NCBI GenBank assembly: GCA_963847575.1
Contig: CAWKAL010000076.1
Span: 1-37,017 of the forward strand
Reading direction: 5' to 3'
Length of the DNA stretch: 37,017 nucleotides
Source: JASBSR01 sp963847575
Lineage (GTDB): Bacteria > Pseudomonadota > Gammaproteobacteria > SZUA-229
Shown: piece after piece, positions 8,305 through 17,420 of the stretch
How positions within the stretch are numbered: position 1 is the first letter of the stretch
How the letters are laid out: each line of letters starts with the position of its first letter
Notes under the pieces: model-generated
What the model was told of the DNA's origin: nothing
Databases searched by the model: none
What the model saw: only the letters and a program-made list of their open reading frames with translations
Position numbers and translations under genes: made by a program

Positions 8305-9402
8305 ATGTCGGGTAATACGATCGGAAAACTCTTTAGCGTCACGACCGCGGGCGAGTCACATGGCGCGGCGCTGGTCGGTATTGTTGACGGCTGCCCCCCG
8401 GGGATGGACATTTGCGAAGCCGACATCCAGTGCGACCTGGATCGGCGCAAACCCGGCACTTCGCGCCACACTACACAGCGACGTGAAGCTGATGAAGTTA
8501 AAATTCTCTCCGGTGTCTTTGAAGGTAAAACCACGGGCACACCTATCGGTCTGCTGATACAAAATACCGACCAGCGTTCAAAAGATTACAGCAAAATCAT
8601 GGACCGGTTTCGTCCTGGCCATGCCGACTACACCTACCAGCAAAAATACGGCTTTCGTGACTACCGTGGCGGCGGGCGCTCATCGGCACGTGAAACCGCG
8701 ATGCGTGTAGCGGCCGGCGCGATTGCAAAAAAATATCTCAAAGACCGTTATGGCATCACGATATACGGCTACATGTCACAGCTCGGCCCGATTGAAATGC
8801 CACTGCTGGATCGTGCAGACGTGAACAACAATGCATTTTTCTGCGGTGACACAAGCAAGCTCGCCGAGCTGGAAAGTTACATGGACGCCTTGCGCAAGGA
8901 AGGCAATTCCATTGGCGGAAAAATAACCGTGGTTGCAGAAGGCGTGCCGCCTGGCCTCGGTGAGCCGGTGTTCGATCGCCTTGATGCCGAAATTGCGCTC
9001 GCAATGATGTGCATCAATGCAGCTAAAGGCGTCGAGATTGGCGACGGCTTTGGCTGTGTGACGGCAAAAGGTACCGAGTTTCGTGATGAAATGACGCCAC
9101 AGGGCTTCAGGACCAACCACGCAGGTGGCATTCTGGGCGGAATATCATCCGGCCAGAACATCGTGGTGCATACCGCGTTTAAACCCACTTCGAGTATTCG
9201 CCTGGTGTGTGATACGGTGGACGTTGATGGCAAACCGGTGGATGTAGCCACTCACGGGCGCCACGATCCCTGCGTTGCTATCCGTGCGACGCCGATATGT
9301 GAAGCCATGCTCGCCATCGTGTTGCTCGATCACATGCTGCGCCACCGCGGGCAGAACATGGATGTGCATTTGACTACGCCAGTGATTCCTTCTTCTGTTT
9401 AA
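8305..9402 (+). CDS. aroC: chorismate synthase
   Basis: AroC converts 5-enolpyruvylshikimate-3-phosphate to chorismate using reduced FMN, the last step of the shikimate pathway. The three family signatures are present: GESHGAALVGIVDGCPPG near the N-terminus, RPGHADYTYQQKYG followed by DYRGGGRSSARETAMRVA, and the C-terminal block beginning HDPCVAIRATPICEAM. The length of 365 residues is typical. It starts 70 bases after prmB and is followed by an intergenic inverted-repeat element. Chorismate made here feeds the trp genes located in the same window. Confidence 0.97.
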   Translation: MSGNTIGKLFSVTTAGESHGAALVGIVDGCPPGMDICEADIQCDLDRRKPGTSRHTTQRREADEVKILSGVFEGKTTGTPIGLLIQNTDQRSKDYSKIMDRFRPGHADYTYQQKYGFRDYRGGGRSSARETAMRVAAGAIAKKYLKDRYGITIYGYMSQLGPIEMPLLDRADVNNNAFFCGDTSKLAELESYMDALRKEGNSIGGKITVVAEGVPPGLGEPVFDRLDAEIALAMMCINAAKGVEIGDGFGCVTAKGTEFRDEMTPQGFRTNHAGGILGGISSGQNIVVHTAFKPTSSIRLVCDTVDVDGKPVDVATHGRHDPCVAIRATPICEAMLAIVLLDHMLRHRGQNMDVHLTTPVIPSSV

Positions 9403-9456
9403 ACATGTCAAAACCTTTGCCACGGCGTGCACAGAGAATGTCAAAAACAAAATTCA

Positions 9457-9648
9457 CCGCAAAGGCGCAAAGGACGCAAAGCAAACCATATTAATGTTTT
9501 AGCAGCAGCGTGCCTGAGTTGTTACAGGCGTTGTTTTCTGTGCTTCTCGGGACAGTCTCAGATGTTTTAGCTGTCACATACGAAATCGTGCTGAAAAATA
9601 TGTGTTCAAACAAAAATTGTTTTCTTTGCGCACTTTGCGTCTTTGCGG
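9457..9648. repeat. inverted-repeat element, CGCAAAGG type (aroC-MFS gap)
   Basis: The left arm (9457-9481) reads CCGCAAAGGCGCAAAGGACG and on; the right arm (9624-9648) is its inverted copy with about three mismatches over 25 bases. The arms are themselves built of 8-9 base steps of CGCAAAG. The 142-base centre has no gene. It fills most of the 293-base gap between aroC and the MFS gene. Confidence 0.85.
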
Positions 9649-9695
9649 TTTATCATGAGTTTTTCCCCCACTTTCTTTGGCAATGCAATTAATGA

Positions 9696-10851
9696 GTGAT
9701 CGCGGTGAGTAGTAAGGCAATCCCGTACTGGAAACTCAGTAGTTTCTACTTTTTTTATTTTGCCTCGCTCGGTGTGCTGGTTCCTTACTGGAGCCTGTAT
9801 CTTAAATCCCTGGGGTACAGCAGCCTGACCATTGGCAGCCTGGTGGCGATCCTGCCGGCTACCAAGCTGGTTGCGCCCTATATATGGGGCTGGCTTGCCG
9901 ATGTCACGCGGCGTTCGATGCTGATCATCCGGATCGCAAGCGTGCTGGCCTTGCTGAGTTTTGCCCTGGTCTATGTCAACACCGAGTTATGGTGGCTGGC
10001 GATGGCGATGTTCCTGTTCAGTTTTTTCTGGAATGCGACACTGCCGCAGTTCGAAGCCATGACACTGAATCATCTCGGCGATGCAGTGCATCGCTACAGT
10101 AATGTGCGTTTATGGGGATCGCTGGGTTTTATCGTCAGCGCGGTCGTGCTGGGCGATGCCTTGCAGTCGAATTCGGTCGAGCTTATTCCGCTTATGATCA
10201 CTGCTGTTGTTTGCTGCGATCGCAGTGTGCAGTTTTATCGTGCCGGAAAAACTCAATATGCCGCATGCCGATCATTCGCCGATATGGCGTGTCATTCGGC
10301 AACCGCGGGTGATGGCTTTCTTCGTGGTGTGTTTTCTGATGCTGTGCAGTCACGGCCCGTACTACACGTTTTACACCATCTACCTCGAGGAACATGGTTA
10401 CTCATCCCGGGTAATCGGCCTGTTGTGGGCGATTGGTGTGCTTGCCGAAGTTGTCATGTTTTTATTGATGTATCGTCTACTGCCGAGATACGGTGTGCGA
10501 AAACTGCTGATTATTACCTTGTTACTGACTTCGCTGCGCTGGTTATTGATCGGTTTTTATGTCGATAATCTGGCCTTGTTGTTTATTGCGCAACTCGGGC
10601 ATGCATTTTCATTCGGTGTGTTTCATTCAGTCGGAATTTCGCTGGTGCACAGGTTCTTTACCGGTAATCACCAGGGCAGGGGACAGGCGCTGTATTCGAG
10701 CGTGTCTTACGGCGCCGGGGTTGCAGTTGGCAGCCTGGTCAGTGGCGTGGTGTGGGACGAGTATGGCGCAGCGTATCTTTTCAGTTTTGCATCCGCCTGC
10801 ACTGTGTTCGCGACAGTGATCACCTGGCGCTTTCTGAAATTTTCTAAATAA
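9696..10851 (+). CDS. MFS transporter, HcaT/MFS_1-like, frameshifted
   Basis: Two overlapping frames together encode one transporter of about 385 residues with 10-12 hydrophobic helices. The first (from a GTG at 9696, or a second in-frame GTG at 9705) carries YFASLGVLVPYWSLYLKSLG and WGWLADVTRR. From about 10200 the protein continues in the next frame as FAAIAVCSFIVPEKL to the stop at 10851. One extra base near 10196-10206 (around GCTGTTGTTTGC) explains the shift. The substrate is not evident; relatives include the phenylpropionate permease HcaT. A transporter of this type often follows aroC in Gammaproteobacteria. It may be a true pseudogene or a consensus error; codons on both sides look normal. 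Confidence 0.8.
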
Positions 10852-10870
10852 ATCGCCTGCACCCATGAAG

Positions 10871-11734
10871 TTATTCATCCTGCAGTAAGCTCAGCATGCC
10901 TTTTGCAGCATTCGACAGTGTGCGTTTTTCGTGCACCACAATGCCGAGGTGGCGGTCTATCTTCAGTTTATTAATACTTACCGAGCTCAAGCTTTTGCCG
11001 ATCATTGAATCCGGCAACATGCTCCAGCCAAGACCGGCTTCTACCATGGCCTTAATGGTTTCCAGGTAATTTGTCTCCAGTAATATTTTTTGCGGCTGGC
11101 TGTTACCAAGGGCGGCGTCAACCAGGTTGCGCGTATGCGTGCCGGGTGTTTGCAAAATGGCGGAATATTGTAACAACTGTTTGCGTGTCACCTTATCGGT
11201 TTTAGCCAGGGGGTGGTGCCTGGCCACGACACAATGCATGGGATCTGACCACACGGGAATATGTTTCAGGTTCGCCAGCGGGGTGTTGGGCAGGGTAACG
11301 ATCGCCAGCTCGATTTCACCGCTGAGAATTTTCGGGAACGCCTGCTCTGAATCCATAAAGTGTATATCCAGCATCACATCAGGGTATTGCCGGGTATATT
11401 TGCGCAGTACTGCTGGCAGGCGATGCAGGCCGACGTGGTGGCTGGTGGCCATGCCCAGGGTGCCTCGCATTTGGCCGTGCAGGTTACCGAGTATGCGTTG
11501 AGTTTCATCCATTTCCGCAAGAATGCGTTCGCAGCCGGGGATCAGCGCACGACCGGCTTCGGTGAGCAGTACGTGCTTGCCGATTCGATCGAACAGGTTG
11601 ACGCCAAGCGATGCTTCAAGTGTGGCTATGCGTTTGCTGACCGCCGGCTGGGTGACGAACAGGGCCTCTGCGCTGCGCGAAAAGGAGCCTGTGGTGGCCA
11701 GCGACAGAAAAGTACGTATCGATACTATATCCAT
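10871..11734 (-). CDS. LysR-family transcriptional regulator, divergent from leuC
   Basis: This 287-residue protein has an N-terminal winged helix-turn-helix (FLSLATTGSFSRSAEALFVT then QPAVSKRIATLEASLGVNLF) and a C-terminal effector-binding domain starting near GTLGMATSHHVGLHRLP. It is transcribed away from leuC, with 78 bases between the start codons. LysR regulators often control the divergent gene, so leuC or the leu genes are the probable target, but the ligand cannot be read from the sequence. An inverted repeat that could be its operator lies in the shared gap. The gene converges on the MFS transporter. Confidence 0.92.
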   Translation of the reverse strand: MDIVSIRTFLSLATTGSFSRSAEALFVTQPAVSKRIATLEASLGVNLFDRIGKHVLLTEAGRALIPGCERILAEMDETQRILGNLHGQMRGTLGMATSHHVGLHRLPAVLRKYTRQYPDVMLDIHFMDSEQAFPKILSGEIELAIVTLPNTPLANLKHIPVWSDPMHCVVARHHPLAKTDKVTRKQLLQYSAILQTPGTHTRNLVDAALGNSQPQKILLETNYLETIKAMVEAGLGWSMLPDSMIGKSLSSVSINKLKIDRHLGIVVHEKRTLSNAAKGMLSLLQDE

Positions 11735-11743
11735 ATGGAATAG

Positions 11744-11772
11744 ATTACATGAAAATAATGAATTTGTGTAAT
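11744..11772. promoter_or_regulatory. candidate operator between the lysR-type gene and leuC
   Basis: ATTACA (11744-11749) and TGTAAT (11767-11772) form a perfect 6-base inverted repeat 17 bases apart inside an AT-rich stretch of the divergent promoter region. LysR proteins bind spaced dyads of this kind. The assignment is by position and symmetry only. Confidence 0.4.
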
Positions 11773-11812
11773 GACGCTTTATTGCCTATTCTTGCCGACA
11801 GAGGAGACACGC

Positions 11813-13219
11813 ATGACCGCTAAAACGCTTTACGACAAATTGTGGGACGACCACGTGGTACGGACCGAAAATGACGGTACCGCCCTGCTGTATATCGACC
11901 GTCATCTGGTGCACGAAGTGACTTCGCCGCAGGCTTTCGAAGGCCTGCGCCTGGCGGGTCGAAAGCCGTGGCGCACCAGCTCGATCGTGGCCGTGCCGGA
12001 CCATAATGTACCGACCACGGACAGGCGCCTGGGGATCACTGACCCGGTGTCAAAAATCCAGGTGGAAACCCTCGACAGCAACTGCCGCGAATTTGGCCTC
12101 ACCGAGTTCGACATGGCTGATGTGCGCCAGGGCATCGTGCACGTGATTGGCCCCGAGCAGGGTGCGACGCTTCCCGGCATGACCGTGGTCTGCGGTGATT
12201 CGCATACCTCCACCCACGGTGCATTCGGCGCACTGGCATTTGGCATTGGTACCTCGGAAGTCGAGCATGTGCTCGCAACCCAGTGCCTGCTGCAGAATAA
12301 AAGCAAAAACATGCTGGTGAGTGTTGATGGCACTGTGCACGCGGGTATCACCGCAAAAGATATTGTGCTCGCAATTATCGGTGAGATCGGTACCGCAGGT
12401 GGTAATGGCTATGCAATCGAGTTTGGCGGTGATGCAATTCGTGCGCTCAGCATGGAAGGCCGCATGACCGTGTGCAACATGGCGATCGAAGCCGGTGCCC
12501 GCGCCGGCATGGTTGCGGTAGATCAAACCACGATTGATTATGTGAAAGGCCGTCCGTATTCGCCGCTGGCAGATACCTGGGACAGGGCAGTGGCGTACTG
12601 GACAACGCTGGTGAGTGATGCAGATGCAAAATTCGACAAGGTGGTGCGCATTGATGCCGCCTCAATCAGGCCGCAGGTGACCTGGGGGACATCGCCCGAG
12701 ATGGTGGTGTCAATCGATGCACAGGTGCCGGATCCGGCGGCAGTGAAGGACACTGTCAAAGCTGATGGCATGCGCAAGGCGCTGGCTTATATGGGGCTTG
12801 AGGCCGGAACGCCAATTGCACAAATCGATGTCGATAAAGTCTTCATCGGTTCGTGTACCAACTCGCGCATCGAAGATTTACGTGAAGCGGCAAAAATTGC
12901 CGAAGGTAAGCACGTTGCGGGCAATGTGACACTGGCCATGGTCGTGCCCGGTTCAGGCCTGGTAAAACAGCAGGCCGAGGCAGAAGGCCTGGATAAAATT
13001 TTTATCAGTGCGGGTTTTGAGTGGCGTGAACCGGGGTGTTCGATGTGCCTTGCGATGAACGCTGATCGGCTGGAGCCTGGCGAACGCTGCGCATCAACTT
13101 CAAATCGAAATTTTGAAGGCCGCCAGGGGCAGGGCGGGCGCACCCACCTGGTGAGCCCGGCAATGGCGGCCGCGGCGGCAGTCCACGGACATTTTGTAGA
13201 TATCACGGTGAAATCATAA
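11813..13219 (+). CDS. leuC: 3-isopropylmalate dehydratase, large subunit
   Basis: LeuC with LeuD isomerises 2-isopropylmalate to 3-isopropylmalate in leucine synthesis. I chose the ATG at 11813 because GAGGAG lies 6 bases upstream and the protein begins MTAKTLYDKLWDDHVV as in the family; an in-frame ATG at 11771 would add 14 unrelated residues. The product is 468 residues. The 4Fe-4S ligands are Cys348 (IGSCTNSR), Cys409 and Cys412 (GCSMCLAMN). GDSHTSTHGAFGALAFGIG is the conserved aconitase-type block. The gene is separated from leuD by 236 bases holding an inverted-repeat element, so the two may not be tightly co-translated here. Confidence 0.97.
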   Translation: MTAKTLYDKLWDDHVVRTENDGTALLYIDRHLVHEVTSPQAFEGLRLAGRKPWRTSSIVAVPDHNVPTTDRRLGITDPVSKIQVETLDSNCREFGLTEFDMADVRQGIVHVIGPEQGATLPGMTVVCGDSHTSTHGAFGALAFGIGTSEVEHVLATQCLLQNKSKNMLVSVDGTVHAGITAKDIVLAIIGEIGTAGGNGYAIEFGGDAIRALSMEGRMTVCNMAIEAGARAGMVAVDQTTIDYVKGRPYSPLADTWDRAVAYWTTLVSDADAKFDKVVRIDAASIRPQVTWGTSPEMVVSIDAQVPDPAAVKDTVKADGMRKALAYMGLEAGTPIAQIDVDKVFIGSCTNSRIEDLREAAKIAEGKHVAGNVTLAMVVPGSGLVKQQAEAEGLDKIFISAGFEWREPGCSMCLAMNADRLEPGERCASTSNRNFEGRQGQGGRTHLVSPAMAAAAAVHGHFVDITVKS

Positions 13220-13244
13220 ACCTTTAGAAGATAAACATTTAGAA

Positions 13245-13399
13245 GCGAAACCGCAGAGGCGCAGAGTACACAGAGAAAAACTGTATGTTAAGAACACAGA
13301 TAGTTTGATTTGATGTGAGATCAAATCAATTCAAACAATTTTTATCAAAATAATAATATTTGTTTTTCCTCTGTGTACTCTGCGCCTCTGTGGTTTCGC
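13245..13399. repeat. inverted-repeat element, CGCAGAGG type (leuC-leuD gap)
   Basis: The left arm (13245-13280) begins GCGAAACCGCAGAGGCGCAG; the right arm (13363-13399) is its inverted copy with about one mismatch and one indel over 36 bases. Inside lies a smaller perfect hairpin, TTGATTTGA (13305-13313) with TCAAATCAA (13321-13329). It occupies most of the gap between leuC and leuD. Confidence 0.88.
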
Positions 13400-13455
13400 C
13401 TTAAAATCTTTTCAGTTTTCACACGACAAGCAGGACAACAAGACAGGTAAATACA

Positions 13456-14088
13456 ATGCAGGCATTTACAAAACACACGGGCATTGTCGCACCACTGGAT
13501 CGACCCAATGTCGATACTGATGCGATTATTCCAAAGCAGTTTCTAAAATCAATCAAGCGCACTGGTTTTGGTCCGAATGCATTCGATGACTGGCGTTATC
13601 TGGATCCCGGTGCACCGGATATCGATAACGCCAGTCGGCGTGTCAATCCTGATTTTATTCTGAACCAGTCGCCCTACGACACATCGAGTATTATGCTCGC
13701 GCGTGAAAATTTCGGCTGCGGTTCATCGCGCGAACACGCGGTATGGGCGCTGACCGACTTCGGTTTTCGTGCGGTCATCGCTCCGAGTTTTGCCGATATA
13801 TTTTTTAACAACAGTTACAAGAACGGCCTGTTGCCGGTGACGCTGTCAGCTGCCGATATTGATGATCTATTCACAGCCGTAGCAGCCGACAAGGGCATGC
13901 AGTTTTCTATCGATCTTGAATCACAAACCCTGACAGCGGGGCAGAAGTCATACAGCTTTGAAATTGATGCATTTCGCAAGCACTGCATGTTGAACGGACT
14001 GGATGATATTGGTTTAACCCTGCAGCACGCGGATGACATAAAGCACTACGAAAACCAGCGAAAACAGTCGGCACCCTGGCTGTTTTGA
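13456..14088 (+). CDS. leuD: 3-isopropylmalate dehydratase, small subunit
   Basis: LeuD is the swivelling small subunit that joins LeuC to form isopropylmalate isomerase. The sequence has the N-terminal VAPLDRPNVDTDAIIPKQFL and the substrate-loop block NFGCGSSREHAVWALTDFGF, both diagnostic. Its 210 residues fit the family. An ACAGGTAAATACA leader with AGG about 10 bases before the ATG may be the ribosome binding site. Downstream comes a barrel-like protein rather than leuB. Confidence 0.96.
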   Translation: MQAFTKHTGIVAPLDRPNVDTDAIIPKQFLKSIKRTGFGPNAFDDWRYLDPGAPDIDNASRRVNPDFILNQSPYDTSSIMLARENFGCGSSREHAVWALTDFGFRAVIAPSFADIFFNNSYKNGLLPVTLSAADIDDLFTAVAADKGMQFSIDLESQTLTAGQKSYSFEIDAFRKHCMLNGLDDIGLTLQHADDIKHYENQRKQSAPWLF

Positions 14089-14185
14089 AGGCCCTGTTTC
14101 CTGCTATCCGACAGGCGGCAGCTTTTCGCAGACAAAGCCGAAAGTGACGCCATAGTTCCCGCCAGATCATGCCTACACTGTAAGC

Positions 14186-14866
14186 ATGAACAAGAAAATC
14201 ATCATTACCTGTTTGCTGCTGGTCGCGCCTGCGGGCCAGGCAGCCGAGATGGATTTTAGTGACTGGGCATGGGATTACTTTGTGAATGGCGCCACCCTCA
14301 AGCTGGGTGTGGGTACGCGCCAGGCCGGTATACGCGCAGTCAGAACTTCAGACAATGCCGAAGGCAAGATTGTGCAACGCAATGAAGAGTCTTACTTTAT
14401 AAGTTACAGCACGCGGCCGTATTTCTTCTCAATAAAAAATACCGGCATGACGTTCGTGTTTAACGTGTCTTCGTTTAATGCAAACCAGCAACAGGTGGGA
14501 AGTGATAGCTTTGTTGACCTGGGTACAGAAACCAGCGGCCTGTTTTACTATGTTGTACCGACTGCGTTTTACCAGTGGGGTGATCACGCGGTAAACGGCA
14601 CCTATACACGTGCAGGCCTGGGGCTTGGCCTGGGTGTGGCGCGATTCAACGGCGATGTGCTGTTAACCAGTACTGCAACAAATGAGCGGCTGGCACTCGA
14701 GCAGAAGGGGACATCAGTGACATTTGCTACCAGCCTGATTATCGAAAGCCGCTGGCAAAACTGGGGGCTGACATTTAATTATGCCGGGCCAGTTTATGAA
14801 GCCGATGGTTACCAGGTTAAGGTTGAAGACGTATCGATCAATCTAGGCTACCAGTTTGTGTTCTAG
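14186..14866 (+). CDS. putative outer-membrane beta-barrel protein of unknown family
   Basis: This 226-residue protein has a clear Sec signal peptide (MNKKIIITCLLLVAPAGQAA, cleavage after Ala). The mature part consists of alternating amphipathic strands with many aromatic residues and ends in NLGYQFVF, a C-terminal phenylalanine typical of outer-membrane barrels recognised by the BAM complex. I do not recognise the family. It lies between leuD and leuB, in the same direction, with gaps of 97 and 234 bases. Nothing in it suggests a link to leucine synthesis, so it looks like an insertion into the leu block. Confidence 0.7.
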   Translation: MNKKIIITCLLLVAPAGQAAEMDFSDWAWDYFVNGATLKLGVGTRQAGIRAVRTSDNAEGKIVQRNEESYFISYSTRPYFFSIKNTGMTFVFNVSSFNANQQQVGSDSFVDLGTETSGLFYYVVPTAFYQWGDHAVNGTYTRAGLGLGLGVARFNGDVLLTSTATNERLALEQKGTSVTFATSLIIESRWQNWGLTFNYAGPVYEADGYQVKVEDVSINLGYQFVF

Positions 14867-15035
14867 CGCATCTGGCGTTATTTCTTGTCCGAGCGCTAGA
14901 CGTTTGCCATCAGCGTGTTCATGTTTTTGCCCCGCTATCACTGTGTCGCCTGCAGTTGCAATGTAGCATACCGGCTGGCGTGATAAAAACCCGGTCGTCA
15001 CTATAGAATACAGTCACTTGCTGGTATAAATAGCG

Positions 15036-15041
15036 TATAAT
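15036..15041 (+). promoter_or_regulatory. candidate -10 box upstream of leuB
   Basis: A perfect TATAAT lies 60 bases before the leuB start, in the 234-base gap after the barrel gene. The nearest -35-like hexamer, TTGCTG at 15018, is only 12 bases away, so the -35 is unclear. The position suggests that leuB has its own promoter. Confidence 0.35.
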
Positions 15042-15075
15042 CCCGCCTCCTTATTTCCCCTGTAATACACTGGTC

Positions 15076-15092
15076 GCAGCCAGACAGGCTGC
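15076..15092 (+). promoter_or_regulatory. hairpin just before the leuB start codon
   Basis: GCAGCC and GGCTGC pair perfectly around AGACA and end 8 bases before the leuB ATG, where a ribosome binding site would lie. No Shine-Dalgarno sequence is visible. The hairpin could affect translation initiation. Confidence 0.35.
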
Positions 15093-15100
15093 TGAATACT

Positions 15101-16171
15101 ATGACAAAAAAGATTGCGATCCTGCCCGGTGATGGCATCGGCATTGAAATTGTCGCCGAAGCGGTCAAGCTGCTGAATCATCTAAAAACGCAGGGCCTCG
15201 ATATCGCGCTTGAACATGCCCCGGTCGGCGGTGCAGGTTATGACGCGGCCGGCAAGCCGCTGCCCGATGAAACCCTGGCGCTGGTGCGCGCATCCGATGC
15301 GATTCTGCTCGGCGCAGTGGGTGGCCCGCAGTATGAAAAGCTGCCGCGTGAATTGCGCCCTGAGCGCGGCCTGCTCGGGTTGCGTTCCGAACTTGAACTG
15401 TTTGCTAACCTGCGCCCGGCAATTTTGTATCCACAGCTGGCTGATGCCTCATCGCTTAAGCCCGAAGTCGTGTCCGGGCTGGACATCATGATCGTGCGCG
15501 AACTCACCGGAGGTATCTATTTTGGCGAGCCGCGTGGCATCCGTGTAAAAGACAACGGCGAGCGTGAAGGTTTCAATACGCTGGTATATAGCGAGCACGA
15601 AATCGACCGCATCGCACGCGTCGCATTTGATATCGCCATGAAGCGCAACAAACGTTTGTGCTCGGTCGATAAGGCCAATGTACTTGAAGTCTCGGAACTG
15701 TGGCGCGAATGCGTGGAGAAGGTCGGCAAGGATTACCCCGACGTCGAGCTCAGCCACATGTATGTCGATAATGCTGCAATGCAGCTGGTGAAGTGGCCCA
15801 AACAGTTTGACGTAATGGTCACCAAAAATATGTTTGGTGATATTCTGTCTGATGCAGCGGCCATGTTGACCGGCTCGATTGGTATGCTGCCATCAGCGTC
15901 GCTGGATGCAAACGGCAAGGGCATGTATGAACCGATTCATGGTTCGGCGCCTGATATTGCCGGCAAGGGCGTGGCCAATCCGCTGGCGACACTCTTGTCG
16001 GTTGCCATGATGCTGCGTTACAGTCTTGATCATGCCGCACAAGCTAATGCTATCGAAGCCGCGGTCGGCAAAGTACTGGACAAAGGCCTGCGCACCGCCG
16101 ACATCATGGCCGCAGGCTGCAAGCAGATTGGCACCGTAGAAATGGGTGATGCTGTACTGGCTGAACTCTAG
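15101..16171 (+). CDS. leuB: 3-isopropylmalate dehydrogenase
   Basis: LeuB oxidises and decarboxylates 3-isopropylmalate to 2-oxoisocaproate with NAD. The 356-residue protein carries ILPGDGIGIEIVAEAV at the N-terminus, the RELTGGIYFGEPRG substrate loop, the metal/NAD block NMFGDILSDAAAMLTGSIGM, and YEPIHGSAPDIAGKGVANP near the C-terminus, all diagnostic. The length is normal. It is followed by a short inverted-repeat element and then asd, the usual order in Pseudomonas-like genomes. Confidence 0.97.
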   Translation: MTKKIAILPGDGIGIEIVAEAVKLLNHLKTQGLDIALEHAPVGGAGYDAAGKPLPDETLALVRASDAILLGAVGGPQYEKLPRELRPERGLLGLRSELELFANLRPAILYPQLADASSLKPEVVSGLDIMIVRELTGGIYFGEPRGIRVKDNGEREGFNTLVYSEHEIDRIARVAFDIAMKRNKRLCSVDKANVLEVSELWRECVEKVGKDYPDVELSHMYVDNAAMQLVKWPKQFDVMVTKNMFGDILSDAAAMLTGSIGMLPSASLDANGKGMYEPIHGSAPDIAGKGVANPLATLLSVAMMLRYSLDHAAQANAIEAAVGKVLDKGLRTADIMAAGCKQIGTVEMGDAVLAEL

Positions 16172-16180
16172 TTAATGTGT

Positions 16181-16244
16181 CCGCGAAGAACGCAATAAAG
16201 TATCTTTAATTTTTTTACATTCGCGTCTTTTGCGTTATTCGCGG
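16181..16244. repeat. short inverted-repeat element, CGCGAAGAACGCAA type (leuB-asd gap)
   Basis: The left arm CCGCGAAGAACGCAATAAAG (16181-16200) pairs with an inverted right arm ending TTATTCGCGG (to 16244) with one or two mismatches. The T-rich centre could also let it end leuB transcripts. It is the shortest of the CCGC-edged elements in the window. Confidence 0.75.
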
Positions 16245-16280
16245 CAAAAAGTTTTTGATTTTTTTATGGAATCTAAGTAA

Positions 16281-17303
16281 ATGAGCAAGACATTCGATGT
16301 AGCAGTGCTTGGCGCTACCGGTGCTGTAGGTGAAACCATGTTGTCGATTCTTGCCGAGCGCAAGTTTCCGGTCGGCAAGGTGTATGCACTGGCGAGCAGT
16401 CGTTCAGCAGGTAAAAAAGTTGAGTTCGGCAAAAAATTCCTGACTGTAGAGGATGCCGATGCGTTCGACTGGTCGAAAGCACAGATCGGGCTGTTTTCCG
16501 CGGGCGCTTCAATTTCAAAAGACCTGGCACCTAAAGCCGCGGCTGCAGGATGCGTGGTCGTCGATAACACTTCGCAGTTCAGGTATGACGACGATATTCC
16601 ACTGGTGGTACCGGAAGTCAATCCGCATGCAATAGCGCAGTATAAAAACCGCGGCATTATTGCCAACCCGAACTGTTCAACTATACAGATGCTGGTGGCC
16701 CTGAAACCGATACACGATGCAGTCGGTATCGAACGCATCAATGTGGCGACTTACCAGGCGGTATCCGGAACCGGAAAGGAAGCAATAGAAGAACTCGCAT
16801 CGCAAACTGCAAACCTGTTAAATGCAAAACCGTTTAAAGCGGACGTGTATCCGAAGCAAATCGCGTTTAACGTGTTGCCGCAGATTGATGTGTTTCAGGA
16901 TAATGGTTACACCAAGGAAGAAATGAAAATGGTATGGGAAACGCGCAAGATATTTGAAGACGACAGCATCATGGTCAATCCCACCGCGGTGCGCGTGCCG
17001 GTGTTCTACGGTCATTCAGAAGCCGTGCATATAGAAACCCGCGATAAGATTACCGCCGAGCAGGCACGCAAGCTGCTGAAGAATGCGCCCGGCGTGGTGG
17101 TGCTTGATCAGCGCAAGGATGGCGGTTATGCCACGGCAGTGACCGAAGGCGCGAACCATGACCCGGTATATGTCAGCCGTATTCGCGAAGATATCTCGCA
17201 TGAGCGCGGTCTGAACCTGTGGGTGGTGTCGGATAATGTGCGCAAGGGCGCAGCATTAAATAGCGTGCAAATTGCAGAGATTTTGATAAAAGAGTATTTA
17301 TAA
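16281..17303 (+). CDS. asd: aspartate-semialdehyde dehydrogenase
   Basis: Asd reduces aspartyl phosphate to aspartate semialdehyde, the branch point to lysine/diaminopimelate, threonine and methionine. The NADP-binding start VAVLGATGAVGETMLSIL, the phosphate-binding loop LFSAGASISK and the catalytic cysteine Cys132 in NPNCSTIQ are visible. The 340-residue length and sequence fit the Pseudomonas-type subfamily rather than the E. coli Asd. It sits between leuB and fimV, as in other Gammaproteobacteria. metZ further downstream uses a product of this pathway. Confidence 0.96.
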   Translation: MSKTFDVAVLGATGAVGETMLSILAERKFPVGKVYALASSRSAGKKVEFGKKFLTVEDADAFDWSKAQIGLFSAGASISKDLAPKAAAAGCVVVDNTSQFRYDDDIPLVVPEVNPHAIAQYKNRGIIANPNCSTIQMLVALKPIHDAVGIERINVATYQAVSGTGKEAIEELASQTANLLNAKPFKADVYPKQIAFNVLPQIDVFQDNGYTKEEMKMVWETRKIFEDDSIMVNPTAVRVPVFYGHSEAVHIETRDKITAEQARKLLKNAPGVVVLDQRKDGGYATAVTEGANHDPVYVSRIREDISHERGLNLWVVSDNVRKGAALNSVQIAEILIKEYL

Positions 17304-17420
17304 CCTATATTTAGACAAACAATCTTCAAGTGTATTGTGAAGATAACAATAAGAACACCTCAACGGGGTCACCACAGGGCTGCAAGTCCTTGTTAATACA
17401 GGATTAAAAGGGGAATACCA

